A stretch of DNA of 64,000 bases from Symbiodinium natans. Its lineage: Eukaryota; Sar; Dinophyceae; Suessiales; Symbiodiniaceae. A model generated the notes under the pieces. It searched no databases, had not been told where the DNA came from, and saw only the letters and a program-made list of their open reading frames with translations. Position 1 is the first letter of the stretch. Every line of letters begins with the position of its first letter. Positions 47,699 through 58,003 of the stretch are shown here, one piece after another. The position numbers were made by a program, and so were the translations under genes. The DNA lies in NCBI GenBank assembly GCA_905221605.1, contig CAJNDS010002457.1, forward strand, positions 451,501-515,500, written 5' to 3'.

Positions 47699-48110
47699 CC
47701 CTATCAAGGTAATATGAACCCTAAACCCTCTTAAGGTACTACTATAATCCCTATTAAGGTAATCTGAACCCTAAACCCTTTTAAGGTTCATCTGGCTCTT
47801 AAGGTTTCCGGGAGCCCCAGAAGCGGCAGAAGGAGGATCGCCAGCCCGTCCCCTTGGCGGTTTTCAGTGGCGCCCTTGTTGCCCCCCCAACTTCTTCTTT
47901 TCTTTTTTTAGTTTCTACTTGTAGGTTCCCTTGTCGAAGCAGTAGCAAGCCCAAAAAGGGTGGGCTACTCATCCCTACTAATTGAAGGGACCATTTTGCA
48001 CTCCCTCCCTTACACCCCCTTGGTTCCTGGGCGAGCAAGGTCCTGCAGGAGGGGCTCTTGAAGCGGAGGCGGGTTACGGCGCCGGTGGAGTCGACCATCG
48101 TCGTGGACGG
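47053..48110 (+). CDS. Multi-exon gene fragment with element-derived introns
   Basis: Acceptor TTTTTGCAG (47044-47052) opens HNLRMRSKNLTKCFWRPYQE, then RRAGFHCSGLRLQSQSAGKR and a region ending RRRSRE. The GC-AG intron 47298-47474 (177 nt) joins in frame to LLEQALQRDLPPAPLPRWVL. The GT-AG intron 47540-47803 (264 nt) joins in frame to FREPQKRQKEDRQPVPLAVF. After another interval an island at about 48028-48110 reads SWASKVLQEGLLKRRRVTAP then VESTIVVDG, with donor GTGAGC. Both resolved introns have exon sequence repeated at their ends. Basic, DNA- or RNA-binding-like composition; family unknown. Confidence 0.65.
47347..47400. repeat. AT-rich microsatellite in GC-AG intron
   Basis: (AT)n and TTTATTT units inside intron 47298-47474. 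Confidence 0.85.
47637..47786. repeat. 3 x 50-bp tandem repeat containing telomere units
   Basis: Units start at 47637, 47687 and 47737 with TACTACTAT(A/C)ATCCCTAT and each includes AACCCTAAACCC. Unequal copies differ at a few positions. Confidence 0.9.
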
Positions 48111-48429
48111 GTGAGCTGGGAATCGAAGGTAAGTTAAGCGAAGTTTAGGGTTTAGGGTTTAGGGTTTAGGGTTTAGGGTTCAGGGTTCGGGTTTAGGGGT
48201 TAGGGTCACGACCGAGGGAGGAGGGAGCTGCGCAGAAAAAGGCATCCAACCGGTCGTTCCGTTCTTGAAGACCGATACGACGTCCCAGATCTCAACTCTC
48301 CCAGAAAGGGGTTGTGGACCAGAACTATAACACGATTCACCCACAGCTTCGGCAGCAGAATACGACCTCAGTTCCTGGATCTAGACGCGAAGTATGTATG
48401 GCCCTGTGGGCAAATAGAGATAACTTGGC

Positions 48430-48545
48430 ATCTTCCCCCTTAGACTAAAAGTCCTTAGTAGGGTTTTAAGTACCCCTACTGTAAACCCTAAACCCTAAAC
48501 CCTAATCCCTACGAAGGACTGCTAGTATAAGAGGGCACATCCCAA
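48430..48545. mobile_element. Family E element with telomere insertion
   Basis: CATCTTCCCCCTTAGACTAA to GGACTGCTAGTATAAGAGGG; AAACCCTAAACCCTAAACCC-type units at 48483-48509 interrupt its centre. Confidence 0.7.
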
Positions 48546-48560
48546 GAGTTAACCCTTGCT

Positions 48561-48629
48561 GACCAGGCCGGCCACGCTGGCACTGAACCCCAAGGCAGCG
48601 AGCTCCAGGGGAATCTTCGGAATTTGTCG
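48561..48629 (+). CDS. Exon fragment, unknown protein
   Basis: Directly after the family E element the frame reads DQAGHAGTEPQGSELQGNLR then NLS, with donor CGG|GTTTAGGG (48630). Polar, probably disordered. Function unknown. Confidence 0.35.
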
Positions 48630-48659
48630 GGTTTAGGGTTTAGGGTTTAGGGTTTAGGA

Positions 48660-50249
48660 AGATGAGAGTCTTGGGGATTTAGGGACACATCAAGCCCAGA
48701 AATTCTGAGCCCTAAGACCCTCTACATTCTGAAGTCTAAAACCTTGTATTTTTCAGAGGGCCTTACGGGCCATCCTAGCGAGGAGGGAGATGTTTCAAGG
48801 CGCCCCTGCATTCAAAAGCCCTGCACCTTCGGGGTTTGCAGGGCTTCCGCGCGTGCGCCATGCCCCGTGAGCATGTGTCTTCCAGGGGGTTTCGCCTAGA
48901 AAAGGGCTGTGCCAAGCAGCTTTTGAAACGGGGGGTGGCGAGACTCTAAACCCTAAAAGCCTAAGTTTTAGGGTTTCGGGTTTAGCTTACTTGGAGCTTC
49001 ATGGGTAGTCATCGCTCAGGTTATGGGAAGGGTATCGGTCGGTCTGGCTGCGAACTCACTTTGGCCTAGCCTTCAGGTAAACCTCTTCTGTACCGGAGAT
49101 GGGTCTGAGGACTTAGGGGTCCTCTGGTGGCTTCCTAAACCCAAGCCCTGTAAACCCTAAACCCTCAAGCTTGACGCTGGCGCCCGATACTCGCTCTTCG
49201 GAGATGGTGCTGCAGCAACCTGGGGTTGACGGTTTGGGAGTCTAAGCTCTTGGGCTCTGGCTAGTCCACCAGCCCAGTTGCAAAAGGGCCCAAGGGCTTA
49301 GGGCAAATCTTGGAGTTTTAGGGTTTCGCGGAAGCGCTTGTTAGGCTTTCTGGGGTAGGGTTCCCCAGCAAGCCTGTCCGAGACCGGATAGGCATCCAAG
49401 AAGGCCTTCGGGCCCAACAAATTTTAAAATAGGAGTCCTTAGAGCCTTAGGGGAACCTTTGCCCTAAACTCTGAAGTTGGCGCCTCCATGCTTTGCAGGT
49501 AAAGCTTCCGGCCAAGGAGGCTGGGACGGAAGCTTGTTTAGGGTTGGGGTTAGGGGGTGGGGGGGGGGGGGTTTGGGTTTAGGGCTTAGAGCTTAGGGTT
49601 GGTGTTAGCGGAGGGAAGGGGGGGGGGGGTTTGGAGGTTGAACCCTTAACCCTACACAAACCGTTTGTGCCGCAGCCGCAAGCTCTGCACTGCAGTGACT
49701 AGCGGGGAGAGGGCAAGGGTGGGATTTCAGCTTCAGGGTTGGAGGGTACAGGCCTGGAGGCAAAAGGGTTTAGGGTTTAGAGGGTTGCTGGTTGGGCCTC
49801 CTAAACCCTAAACCCTAAACCCTGAACCCTAAACCCTAAAGCTTTTGCCCTCGAAGCCTCGATCCGGCTGCAAAACCGCGGAGGAATTCTTCGAAGACCC
49901 TGGTGCCATACTGGAGAAGCCTGATGCTAAGCATGGCAGCTTTGCTTTCGGTTTCCGGGTTGAAAAGGGTTGAAGGTAGCCCAAATCAGAATGCTTGCCT
50001 CATATAACCCCAGGGTTTGCGGTTTTTTGTAGGTCTAAACCTCAAACTGCAATATCGCGAGCCTTGCATGCCTTGCAACTTGGTGTGAGAGAGCGGAAGC
50101 GGCCCAAACTGAATGGCTCTTGAGTTCCTAAACCCTAAACCCCAAATCTCTTAAGCCCTAAACCCTAAACCCTAAACCCTAAACCCTAAACCCTAAACCC
50201 TAAACCCTAAACCCTAAACCCTAAACCCCCCAAAAGCCCTAAAAGGCCC
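48660..50249. other. Long stretch without a convincing gene
   Basis: Mostly unique sequence with G-rich runs (49558-49572, 49620-49632), short degenerate arrays, a CCCTAAA array (50165-50230) and a partial family I end at 48748-48775. No open island with both splice signals was found. Confidence 0.45.
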
Positions 50250-50331
50250 GGCATCAGCTTGGCCTTCCGGAACCTGCATCCAGCCACCGCCTTGGTCATC
50301 GGCCTTCTGGGAGCTGGAAGACCTTCTTGGG
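50250..50331 (+). CDS. Exon fragment, unknown protein
   Basis: After a CCCTAAA array the frame reads GISLAFRNLHPATALVIGLL then GAGRPSW, ending at GG|GGTTTAGGG. Hydrophobic segment ATALVIGLLGAG. Acceptor unclear. Confidence 0.4.
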
Positions 50332-50570
50332 GTTTAGGGTTTAGGGTTTAGGGTTTAGGGTTTAGGTCCATGTATCTCCTATCTACGATCTATCTGACGA
50401 TCTGCTTATCTGACCACCTTACGCCTCTAAATCAATGGCCTTACCTGGTTGCAGGTACCCGCTTTTTGTTGCAGCATGCTGACCCTGCCCTTCAATCCTA
50501 ATCCCTGAACCCTAAAACGTAAGTAATTAGACCCTGAACCCTAAAACGTAGGTAGACAGACCCCGCCCAG

Positions 50571-50640
50571 GTGAAGTCGCGGCAGCGGCAGTGTTTCGGT
50601 GCCACGTCACGCTCTTGCTGGAAGAGCGGGGTGCTCAAGG
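50571..50640 (+). CDS. Exon fragment, Cys/basic
   Basis: Acceptor CCCGCCCAG (50562-50570), frame VKSRQRQCFGATSRSCWKSG then VLK, donor AAGG|GTTTAGGG. Function unknown. Confidence 0.4.
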
Positions 50641-50669
50641 GTTTAGGGTTTAGGGGAGCTCACCAACCC

Positions 50670-50752
50670 TACTTGGAGGTTCATGGGTACTTATAACCCG
50701 AATTATAACTGTACTTATAATCTACCTCGGGGACTTTGGGGGCTTATAAGTA
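50670..50752. mobile_element. Partial family A element
   Basis: TACTTGGAGGTTCATGGGTA with AATTATAACTGTACTTATAA; the right end is missing. Confidence 0.65.
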
Positions 50753-51374
50753 AGCGAACTCAAGCCTCTCCCGAGAACCCTGTAGGAGGATCCAAAAGTA
50801 GATCCCCGGTTCCCTACAAAATGACCCAAGAGTAGGTATAGGGTACGGTTTGGGGGTTCTACCATTTTGGATCCTCCCAGGGGTCTGGGTCAGGGCTTGT
50901 CGGGTTTCAGGGTTTTTGGGGTAAACCCTAAACATTCAAACCCCCCAGTCCGAAACTCAAAACCCCAAGTATAGGGTTCAGGGTTCATCAAGTTACACGG
51001 TTCCCTACAATGGGTAGGGTCTACAAGGAGCCCCCCCCCCCCCCCCCCCCGGTACTGTACTAGCTGCAGTTCAGGGGCTTATAAGCTAAGGATCCTTCCA
51101 ACCCAATTCATGGTCCTTATGACTCTACTTAGAACGAGGGGGGGGCCCTACCCCTAAACGCTCAACCCTAAACCCTAAACCCTTAGAAATCTACTTATAG
51201 CCAGGGGGGCCCTCCTTGTGTAAGGGGTACAGAATTCAGGGTCCATCTTGGAGGGCCCCCTTAGGGTTTAGGGTTTAGGGCGCTTTTTGGTTTAGGGGTT
51301 TTAGGCTGCGGGGGTGCCCAACACCTGGGCCAAAAAGGTGTCAGGGTGCAGGGTTCAGGGTTGAGTGTTTTGGG

Positions 51375-51442
51375 AACCCTAAACCCTAAACCCTAAACCC
51401 TAAACCCTAAACCCTAAACCCTAAACCCTAAACCCTAAACCC
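51375..51442. repeat. CCCTAAA array
   Basis: Ten perfect units. Confidence 0.95.
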
Positions 51443-51554
51443 TCTCAACCCCGGGCTGGGTCGAACAATATTCGCCCCCGGCAGTCTCTCTAAGTGATAG
51501 GACCCAGATGTCTTGACATATACCAACAACTCGAGCCCTCGACCCTGAACCCCT

Positions 51555-51619
51555 GGGTTTAGGGTTTAGGGTTTAGGGTTTAGGGTTTAGGGTTTAGGGT
51601 TTAGGGTTTAGGGTTTAGA
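51555..51619. repeat. TTTAGGG array
   Basis: Nine perfect units. Confidence 0.95.
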
Positions 51620-51675
51620 CCCTGAATCCATGACCCCACAGCCCACAACCCGAAACCCTGAAAATCGCAGCCTGG

Positions 51676-51726
51676 GTAAGGTCTCGAGATTCCCGGTGAC
51701 TACTGCGAGTTCGAGCCAAGAGCTCA
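51676..51726 (+). CDS. Possible short exon
   Basis: Frame EIPGDYCEFEPRAQ ending at donor CTCAG|GTAAAC. The acceptor is unclear. Short but with a strong donor. Confidence 0.35.
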
Positions 51727-51748
51727 GGTAAACCGTAAACCCTAAACC

Positions 51749-51873
51749 TTACTAGGCAGGCCTTTGGGAAACTTTTGATTTTCCCTGATTGTGTTTAGGG
51801 TTTAGGGTTTAGGGTTTAGTTTAAGAGGATCATGTTCAAGGATCTTGTTCAGATGGTTTTAGGGCCCATCCTA
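51749..51873. mobile_element. Family I element with telomere insertion
   Basis: CTAGGCAGGCCTTTGGGAAA to GGGCCCATCCTAG; four TTTAGGG units (51797-51822) are inserted where other copies read TTGGGTTTAAGAGGATC. Confidence 0.75.
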
Positions 51874-52383
51874 GCTTTTAAGCCCTAGACCACCCTAAAC
51901 TGGAGATCAATGATGGCCCATATCTCTGGGGTACTTAGTTGGGGGATAGGGAAAGCATATATAGGATTTGCTGGCTATTGTTTTGTGGACGGTATGATGA
52001 CCACCGACATTTGGCGCAGACTTTCGCTTTCTGACTTGGGCTTGCGCAAAGCGCTCTCTCTGCAGTTGCCCCGTGGAGCATGGCTAGAAGAGTGGCAAAC
52101 AAGCACCCTAAACCCGAAACCCTAAACCCTAAACCCTGCACCCTAAACATCAAGCTCGACTTTTTGTTTCGGGGGGGGGGGAGTATGGGGGGGGGGGGGG
52201 GGGGGGGTTGGTTTTTAGGGTTTCGGTTCTGTTTCTGATCCCATGTTGGGGCTTCTGATGCTGATTCAACATGCCGAGCATATGTGTGTATATACGTACA
52301 TGTATAACTGCCCGCTCGAGTCCTCAGCTGAACGTGAAGTTCGTAAACAAGCGTCAACTCACAAAGGGCGGGGGAGGTTCCAG

Positions 52384-52472
52384 TCGGACGGCGACGGCGC
52401 CGGCTACCCGGAGCAGCGCTGGGGCTTCTGGGCGCTGGTGGCGCAGAAGCCGATTCAGGACTTGCTAAGGGC
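52384..52472 (+). CDS. Exon fragment, unknown protein
   Basis: Acceptor AGGTTCCAG (52375-52383), frame SDGDGAGYPEQRWGFWALVA then QKPIQDLLRA, donor GGGC|GTTTAGGG. Convincing composition. Function unknown. Confidence 0.5.
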
Positions 52473-52871
52473 GTTTAGGGTTTAGGGTTTAGGGCAATGG
52501 AAACCCGAAGGTGAACAACCTAAAGGTTCACTTGCACTGGAGCCCTCAAGAGCAATTGCAGGGTTCTGCTACGCGGATGATGACCCTACATCCTAAACCC
52601 TAAGCCCGAAGCCCCAAACCCCAAAAACCCTAAACCGCGGCTGCGCACTTGCCATCTTGAAACCTGACACAATGGGGCCCGAACCCAACCCCAAAGCCAC
52701 AGAGGAAGCCCCTAAACCCCTAAAAGCCTAAACCCTAAACCCCTTGAACCCCCAGGGCCATAAAGGAAGTGATCCCAGGATGAGAAACCAGAGGAGTGCG
52801 TGATGCTCGAGGTTGAGAAGAAAGAGGCTGCTGACGAACTGTTTGCGGTTTGGAGAGGGTTTGGGGTCTAG

Positions 52872-53094
52872 GGCGTGGCGCAGCATCTTCGGTTCGCAAG
52901 AAGTTTTACGAGATTTCATTAAGATCACTGACTCTGTCCGTGCTCAGGTATACTAGGACCCGGAGTAGGCAGCTATTTCCTTTTTTTAGGGTTGAGGTTC
53001 CCATTTTATCCCGTTAAGAACCCAAAAAAGGTACCCTTTTTTATTACTAGGTTACTCCTGGGTCTAGTATATGGCTCAGCTGTCGAGGTTGTAG
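52872..53094 (+). CDS. Gene 3' end with family F element as a GT-AG intron
   Basis: The exon (about 52872-52947) reads AWRSIFGSQEVLRDFIKITD then SVRAQ. Donor CAG|GTATAC (52948) and acceptor GCTCAG (53079) delimit a 132-nt intron that is a family F element; the terminal exon reads LSRL and stops at 53092-53094. GCTCAG is present at both edges. Phase is preserved. Family unknown. Confidence 0.55.
52948..53079. mobile_element. Family F element acting as intron
   Basis: TACTAGGACCCGGAGTAGGC mirrored by TACTCCTGGGTCTAGTA. Other copies at 59442-59558 and 61648-61757. Confidence 0.75.
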
Positions 53095-53673
53095 ATGCGG
53101 CGTCCGTAGTCTGCCAAACCCTGAACCTCTCAAGGTCTGCGAAGAGATGCACCCCCTGATTCATGTTCAGCCCACTAACCGCCAATTAGGTTTAGGGTTT
53201 AGGGTTTAGGGTTTAGGGTTTAGGGTTTAGGGTTTCCAGGGCATGAAAGACTAGATGCCCACCCTACAGTCCCCAAGACCTTAACCTGCAACGCCCGAAA
53301 CACGAACTTCAATCCTTCAACCCTAAACCCTAAATCCTGAGCCCTGGACGCACATCCTCAGGGCCAGCTCCTGGGCATCTCAACCATTGAGTCTCGGTTT
53401 GCACTTCGCTGTGGCAAGCCCCCCAAACTCTGCCAAGCAAAAAACCTTCCGTCAACGCAAAAAGGGGCACCCCTACACCCTGAACCCCCATGTTCATTCC
53501 TAGGTTACTCTTGGGGTCTAGGAAGGGCTTCGGGCTGGAGGAAGTGGAGCTGAGGGGAAAGGCTTCAGAGGTTAATACATTCGAAAATAAAAGATGAAAA
53601 AAACATTAAAAAAACTTGAAAAAAACTAAAAACAATTAAAAAATAAGAAGTGTACCTAGAGGAACCTTTGGTC

Positions 53674-53778
53674 CATCTCAAGGACGTGGAAGGAATGTGT
53701 GTGGTGTCGGACATCGTCGACGGCCGCGCGCTTAGTGTGCAAAAGGCGGCTGAGAAATGGGGCTTGCTCTACTTGAAG
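53674..53778 (+). CDS. Exon fragment, unknown protein
   Basis: Frame HLKDVEGMCVVSDIVDGRAL then SVQKAAEKWGLLYLK, ending at donor TTGAAG|GTTCAT, which is also the left end of a family A-type element (TACTTGAAGGTTCAT). A CCCTAAA block follows. Function unknown. Confidence 0.5.
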
Positions 53779-53965
53779 GTTCATCCCTAAACCCTAAACC
53801 CTAAACCCTAAACCTTGAGCCCTGAGCCCTAAGTCGCAGAGGAAAGATTGAATGCCCGCCCTTCCGGAAGCTGGAGACAGCAGATGTCCCAAGATGAGCG
53901 TTTGCACTATCGCCTACACCCTACAGTCTCCTTGCCATCGAACCCAAAGCTCCTTAATCTTACTT

Positions 53966-54052
53966 AGCCAATAGTTGAACTTTAAACTTTTTGGGTTTCC
54001 TTATTCAGAAAGTGTTACCTTTTTTGCCCTGGGCTATTGGAGAAGTAAGTGC
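53966..54052. mobile_element. MITE-like element, family M
   Basis: CTTAGCCAATAGTTGAACTT mirrored by TGGGCTATTGGAGAAGTAAG; the near-identical copy at 61236-61335 has the same ends. Confidence 0.8.
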
Positions 54053-54541
54053 TTCTATGGTTGCTTTGGTTATGGAATCTCTCATACAAGCCCCCTTGAG
54101 CTGCCCTTTCCGGAGCTGTGTCTGCTCAGGTCCGGTCAAGGCAGCCCCCCTTCGCTGTTAATTTTTGGTGGCCAGGGTACAGGGCGTGGGCTTTTGGGGT
54201 TTACACCGGGTTTCGGGTTTAAGATTTAGGGCTTAGGGTTTTTCACAGAGGATTCTGTGAAGAAGGTTTAGGGATATTGGGTTTCCGGTTGCTTCCCCAT
54301 GCAGTGGGCAGAAACGCGGCACAGATGGGAGGTTAACTTAGGAGTCTGGGAGCTTCAGAGGAGACTCTTAGGGTTTCGGCTTTAGGGCTTACCTCCCACC
54401 CAGTGCGAGCTCACATATGTATATCTATATACACACACCCCTTTTCAAAATACCCCATGGAATTCTGAAAGGCCCAAGTAGTAGGCAACCAGAAATGGCC
54501 ACTATTTCAGCCTTGTAGCGGCTTCATACGGGTCCATTCTT

Positions 54542-54680
54542 TACTTGGAGGTTCATGGTACTAAATCACCAGTTGTAACTGCACTTATAGCTGTATCTAC
54601 AACCATATGAGGGCACTTAAGGGGCTTAGAAGTGAGTTACAAGTACAGCTGTCATTGGCTAATAAGTACCATGAAAGTAG
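54542..54680. mobile_element. MITE-like element, family A
   Basis: TACTTGGAGGTTCATGGTAC to GTACCATGAAAGTAG, with inverted interior. Confidence 0.8.
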
Positions 54681-55256
54681 TCTCTTGAGGCTTACAGGGT
54701 TTAGGTTTTGGCTCTCCTGGCTTGCTTGACCTAGGCTTAAGCTCTGTGGCTTCTGCTGGGGTATTCAGGGGATACTTGGGGTGTATAGGATTTAGGGCTT
54801 TGAGGGGTTTAGGGTTTAGGGTTTAGGGTTTGGGCGGTTTTCTACACTGGGGGTTCCCCCGGCAGTTTCGCAAGTAGCTGGCCGGGCAGGCATGGAACGA
54901 GGCAAATCCAGACAAGGTCCTCAAGATTCATGCGCCCCGGCTAGGGTTAAGGGTTTATGTGGGGTTCGCGGTTTAGGGTTTAGGGACAAGGGTTTGGGGT
55001 TCAGGGTTTAGGGGTTAGGGTTAGGGGTCTCTGCGTCCCCACATGACTCTGACGACATGCCATCCTCCCTTTAGCCCCTTAAGGCCTGCAGGGTTTAGGT
55101 TAGGTTTTATAGTTTTTTTTGCCTAGGTTTTTTTATAGGTTGCGCATTGACTTGACAGGTTGGTTTAATCGGGTTTTATAGGTTTTTATAGGGATATTAC
55201 ACGGTTTACAGGGTTTTTACAGGGTTTGTGGGGTTTACAGGGTTCCTCGAGCTAAG

Positions 55257-55308
55257 GACTGCATCACAGAAGTCAACGGCGTCAAGGACCACCTGAAGCC
55301 AGACCAGG
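55257..55308 (+). CDS. PDZ-like exon fragment
   Basis: After AG at 55255-55256, the frame reads DCITEVNGVKDHLKPDQ. The I-x-x-V-N-G core preceded by an acidic residue is the hallmark of the central PDZ strand (G-D-x-I-x-x-V-N-G). Short, with no neighbouring exon identified. Confidence 0.5.
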
Positions 55309-55312
55309 GTCT

Positions 55313-55420
55313 AGGGGTTTGGGGGTTTGGGGGGGGGGTTTAGGGTTTAGGGGTTTAGGGGTTTAGGGGTTCAGGGGTTTAGGGGTTTAGGGGTCTGGGG
55401 GTCTGGGGGTCTGGGGGTCA
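55313..55420. repeat. TTTAGGGG 8-mer array
   Basis: TTTAGGGG, TTTGGGGG and TCTGGGGG units. Confidence 0.85.
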
Positions 55421-56010
55421 GTGGCCTGGATGTATAAAAGAGGGGGTTTAGGGTTCGGGGTTTAGGATTTAGAGTTACCAAAATGTTAGAAAGGCTATAT
55501 AGGGTATGTAGCGCAGAAGCTGTGAAGGTTGGGATGACCCCCTAGCTTCGAAAGCCGAAATGCGCCGAGCAGCCATGGCCAGATTGTGGAGGGCCATTAG
55601 GGTTTAGGGTTTAGGGTTTAGGGTTTAGGGCTTTTATCCCATCCCGCGCCGTCTCAGGCGACAAGACCCTAGCCTATTCCTTTTGGGTTTCAGCCTAAAC
55701 TCAGTTCACTTGCCTGCTTCCAAAGTACTTCCTCGATCCACAGGTTGAGGGGCTTCCTTCACAAAGCCCTGATTTAGTGTCTGTGCGGGGGAGGGGGGGG
55801 GGGGCACGACAGGATTCGGAAAAAAAAAGGCCGATTCCAGTGACAATTGTGCACAGATCCTGCAGATTTTGCGGCTTCCAAGAGCCTTGAAGGTCCGAAT
55901 ACCCCGAGCGTTTCCAGACAGGTCTTAGGGTGCTCCCAGACATGGCCAAACGTAACCAACCCCAAAAAGGGCACCCTGATTACAATATCCTTACTGGGCT
56001 ACCCAGAGCT

Positions 56011-56013
<3 letters not shown>

Positions 56014-56049
<36 letters not shown>
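56014..56049. repeat. Poly(G) tract
   Basis: 36 consecutive G directly after the half family B element ending at 56004. Long enough to be difficult for sequencing; length may be approximate. Confidence 0.9.
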
Positions 56050-56050
<1 letters not shown>

Positions 56051-56435
56051 ATTTCCTCTGCAGCTTTGTTCGTGTGCCGTAGAGGTCGGGGGGCCTGCAG
56101 GCCCCAGAGCAGCGGGGAGGCCCCAGCCTTGCTGCGTTTAGGGCCCAAGGACTTCAAGAGCCTAGCTATCCCTGATGTTTCTGATAGAATCCCCCGACGT
56201 GTCATATGGTCCATTCTGGTGAAACAGGCCCCTCTACTGCACCTTGCAGACCCCGCCAACGAGTCTTGTGGAAGACTGCGCCCACTCCCACCCCAGAACA
56301 TGGTCCCAAAAGCTGTAGGGTTTAGGGTTTAGGGCTTTTGTTGCTAGGTTCCTAGGGTTCCTGCAAAACCCCACAAAGCCGACCCTTGTTTAACGCCTAG
56401 CTCAGTGCTTTCATGTAGGGGGCGGCCCTCGGGCT

Positions 56436-56609
56436 CTCTCGCTGGGAAGAGGTTCTGTCGGCGCGCAAACACCCTAAACCCTAAACCCTAAACCCTGAAC
56501 CCTGAACCCGATACCCTAAACCCTAAACCGTGCACGTGCGCAGGATTCCTATGAAAACATACTCAATGAGCTGCGGAAGTTCCAGATACACAAAATCGCA
56601 CTGGCCTGA
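56436..56609 (+). CDS. Two-exon gene end across a CCCTAAA array
   Basis: The first island (56436-56472) reads SRWEEVLSARKH and meets a CCCTAAA array. After acceptor ACGTGCGCAG (56534-56543) the terminal exon reads DSYENILNELRKFQIHKIAL then A and TGA 56607-56609. Both are helical. The donor of the first island is not GT, so the join is tentative. Confidence 0.5.
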
Positions 56610-56697
56610 GACCTTTCAGCTTGTCCTGTGATGGGCATCGGAACAGATAGCCTCCGATGAGATCCACTTAGTGCTTGACTGCGCTCGGGCTTCGGTT

Positions 56698-56768
56698 ACC
56701 CTAAACCCTAAACCCTAAACCCTAAACCCTAAACCCTAAACCCTAAACCCTAAACCCTAAACCCTATA
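56698..56768. repeat. CCCTAAA array
   Basis: Ten units before the next island. Confidence 0.95.
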
Positions 56769-56782
56769 AACCCGAAACCCCA

Positions 56783-56884
56783 AAGTGCCGTGCCAAGGTG
56801 GCAAAGAAGACCAAGATCCCCTTCTGCTCGCAAGGCGCGCGCCTTAAACAAACCTACTGGCCCCTACAAGCTTTAGCAGAGTCC
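56783..56884 (+). CDS. Exon fragment, basic, unknown protein
   Basis: Frame KCRAKVAKKTKIPFCSQGAR then LKQTYWPLQALAES, donor TCC|GTTTAGGG (56885). CCCTAAA array upstream, TTTAGGG downstream. Two Cys; function unknown. Confidence 0.5.
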
Positions 56885-56976
56885 GTTTAGGGTTTAGGGT
56901 TTAGGGTTTAGGGTTTAGGGTTTAGGGTTTAGGGTTTAGGGTTTAGGGTTTAGGGTTTAGGGTTTAGGGTTTAGGG
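56885..56976. repeat. TTTAGGG array starting at a donor
   Basis: Thirteen perfect units; the first GT is the presumed donor. Confidence 0.95.
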
Positions 56977-57101
56977 TTCTCCTCAACCCGAAAAGGCAGG
57001 GCCTTGAAGCCTCAGGTTTGCACGTTTTTTCGAGTATGGCGCTGCCAACGCCCCAAGGCAGACTGTCCCAGGCTGAGGAGAAGCTTCAGCCGATCGTAGA
57101 G

Positions 57102-57212
57102 TCCCTAAACCCTAAACCCCAAGCCCTAAACCCCAAACCCCAAGCCCTAAACCCTAAACCCCAAACCCTAAACCCTAAACCCCAAGCCCTAAGCCTTAAA
57201 CCCTATGCCCTA
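57102..57212. repeat. Mixed CCCTAAA/CCCCAAA/CCCCAAG array
   Basis: Three variants alternate in a higher-order pattern. The open frame through it (57018-57404) is mostly repeat-encoded Leu-Asn-Pro-Lys and is not called. Confidence 0.85.
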
Positions 57213-57642
57213 AACCTTCAACCTGCACTTCGAGATTTGTGGGTTTGCATGGCAGGGGATGGAAACGAGGGTGACTGTAGCAAGTGTTGGCAGCTTTTTT
57301 TCTTTTGGGAGTACAGAATTTTTAATATACTTGGGTCCCAAGTTCCCTATGTAGCAAGTATTTTAGGGCCCAAGTATTCCCTATTTAGGTACATGGGCCC
57401 TTAGGGTTACTACTCCTGCATGTGCTTAGGGTTCTGGGTTACCCATGCCAATGGTGTTCGTGGCAATCTTGCATTGTGCTGAAACAATCAAAGCCTAAAC
57501 CCTAAACCCTAAACCCTGAACCCTGAACCCTGAACCCTGAACCCTGAGCGACTCCCGGCCAGGACACGTGCTGAGGCCAGATCCCCGCGTGTTTAACAGG
57601 CGCGGAATGGGGCAGGCTTGGGGTAAAGGGTCGGCAGAACCC

Positions 57643-57806
57643 TACTTGGAGGTTCAAGGGTTTAGGGTTTAGGGTTTAGGGTTTAGGGTTTAGGGTTTAG
57701 GGGGTACTTTCTACCCCAAGCAGAGGCGGCACTTCGCAGCCGCGAAGGGCCCCCTAAGTAGGTTAGAAGCAGGCGCTTGATTCGGGTTAGAAGTACGAGA
57801 AAACCT
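57643..57806. mobile_element. Family A element with telomere insertion
   Basis: The left end TACTTGGAGGTTCAAGGG passes straight into seven TTTAGGG units (57656-57703), then the family A interior GGTACTTTCTACCCC and a GGTTAGAAGTAC right part. Confidence 0.7.
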
Positions 57807-57880
57807 GAATTCAATCCCACATAAGAGGCACCTTGAGGTCCCCTGAAACCCACACAGCAGCACTGCTGGGCCCCTGAACA

Positions 57881-58003
57881 GGTTTAGGGTTCAGGGTTCA
57901 GGGTTTAGGGTTTAGGGTTTAGGGTTCAGGGTTCAGGGTTTAGGGTTTAGGGTTTAGGGTTTAGGGTTTAGGGGTTAGGGTTTAGGGTTTAGGGTTTAGG
58001 GTT
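57881..58003. repeat. TTTAGGG/TTCAGGG array
   Basis: TTTAGGG and TTCAGGG units in blocks. Confidence 0.9.

Noticed and set aside
47637-47786. CRISPR-like spaced repeats
   Set aside because: It is a head-to-tail 50-bp tandem with no unique spacers; the genome is eukaryotic.
57018-57404. 128-codon open frame with repeated Leu-Asn-Pro-Lys-Pro
   Set aside because: This peptide repeat is the translation of CCCTAAACCC-type units, as are the NPKP endings of many short frames in the window.
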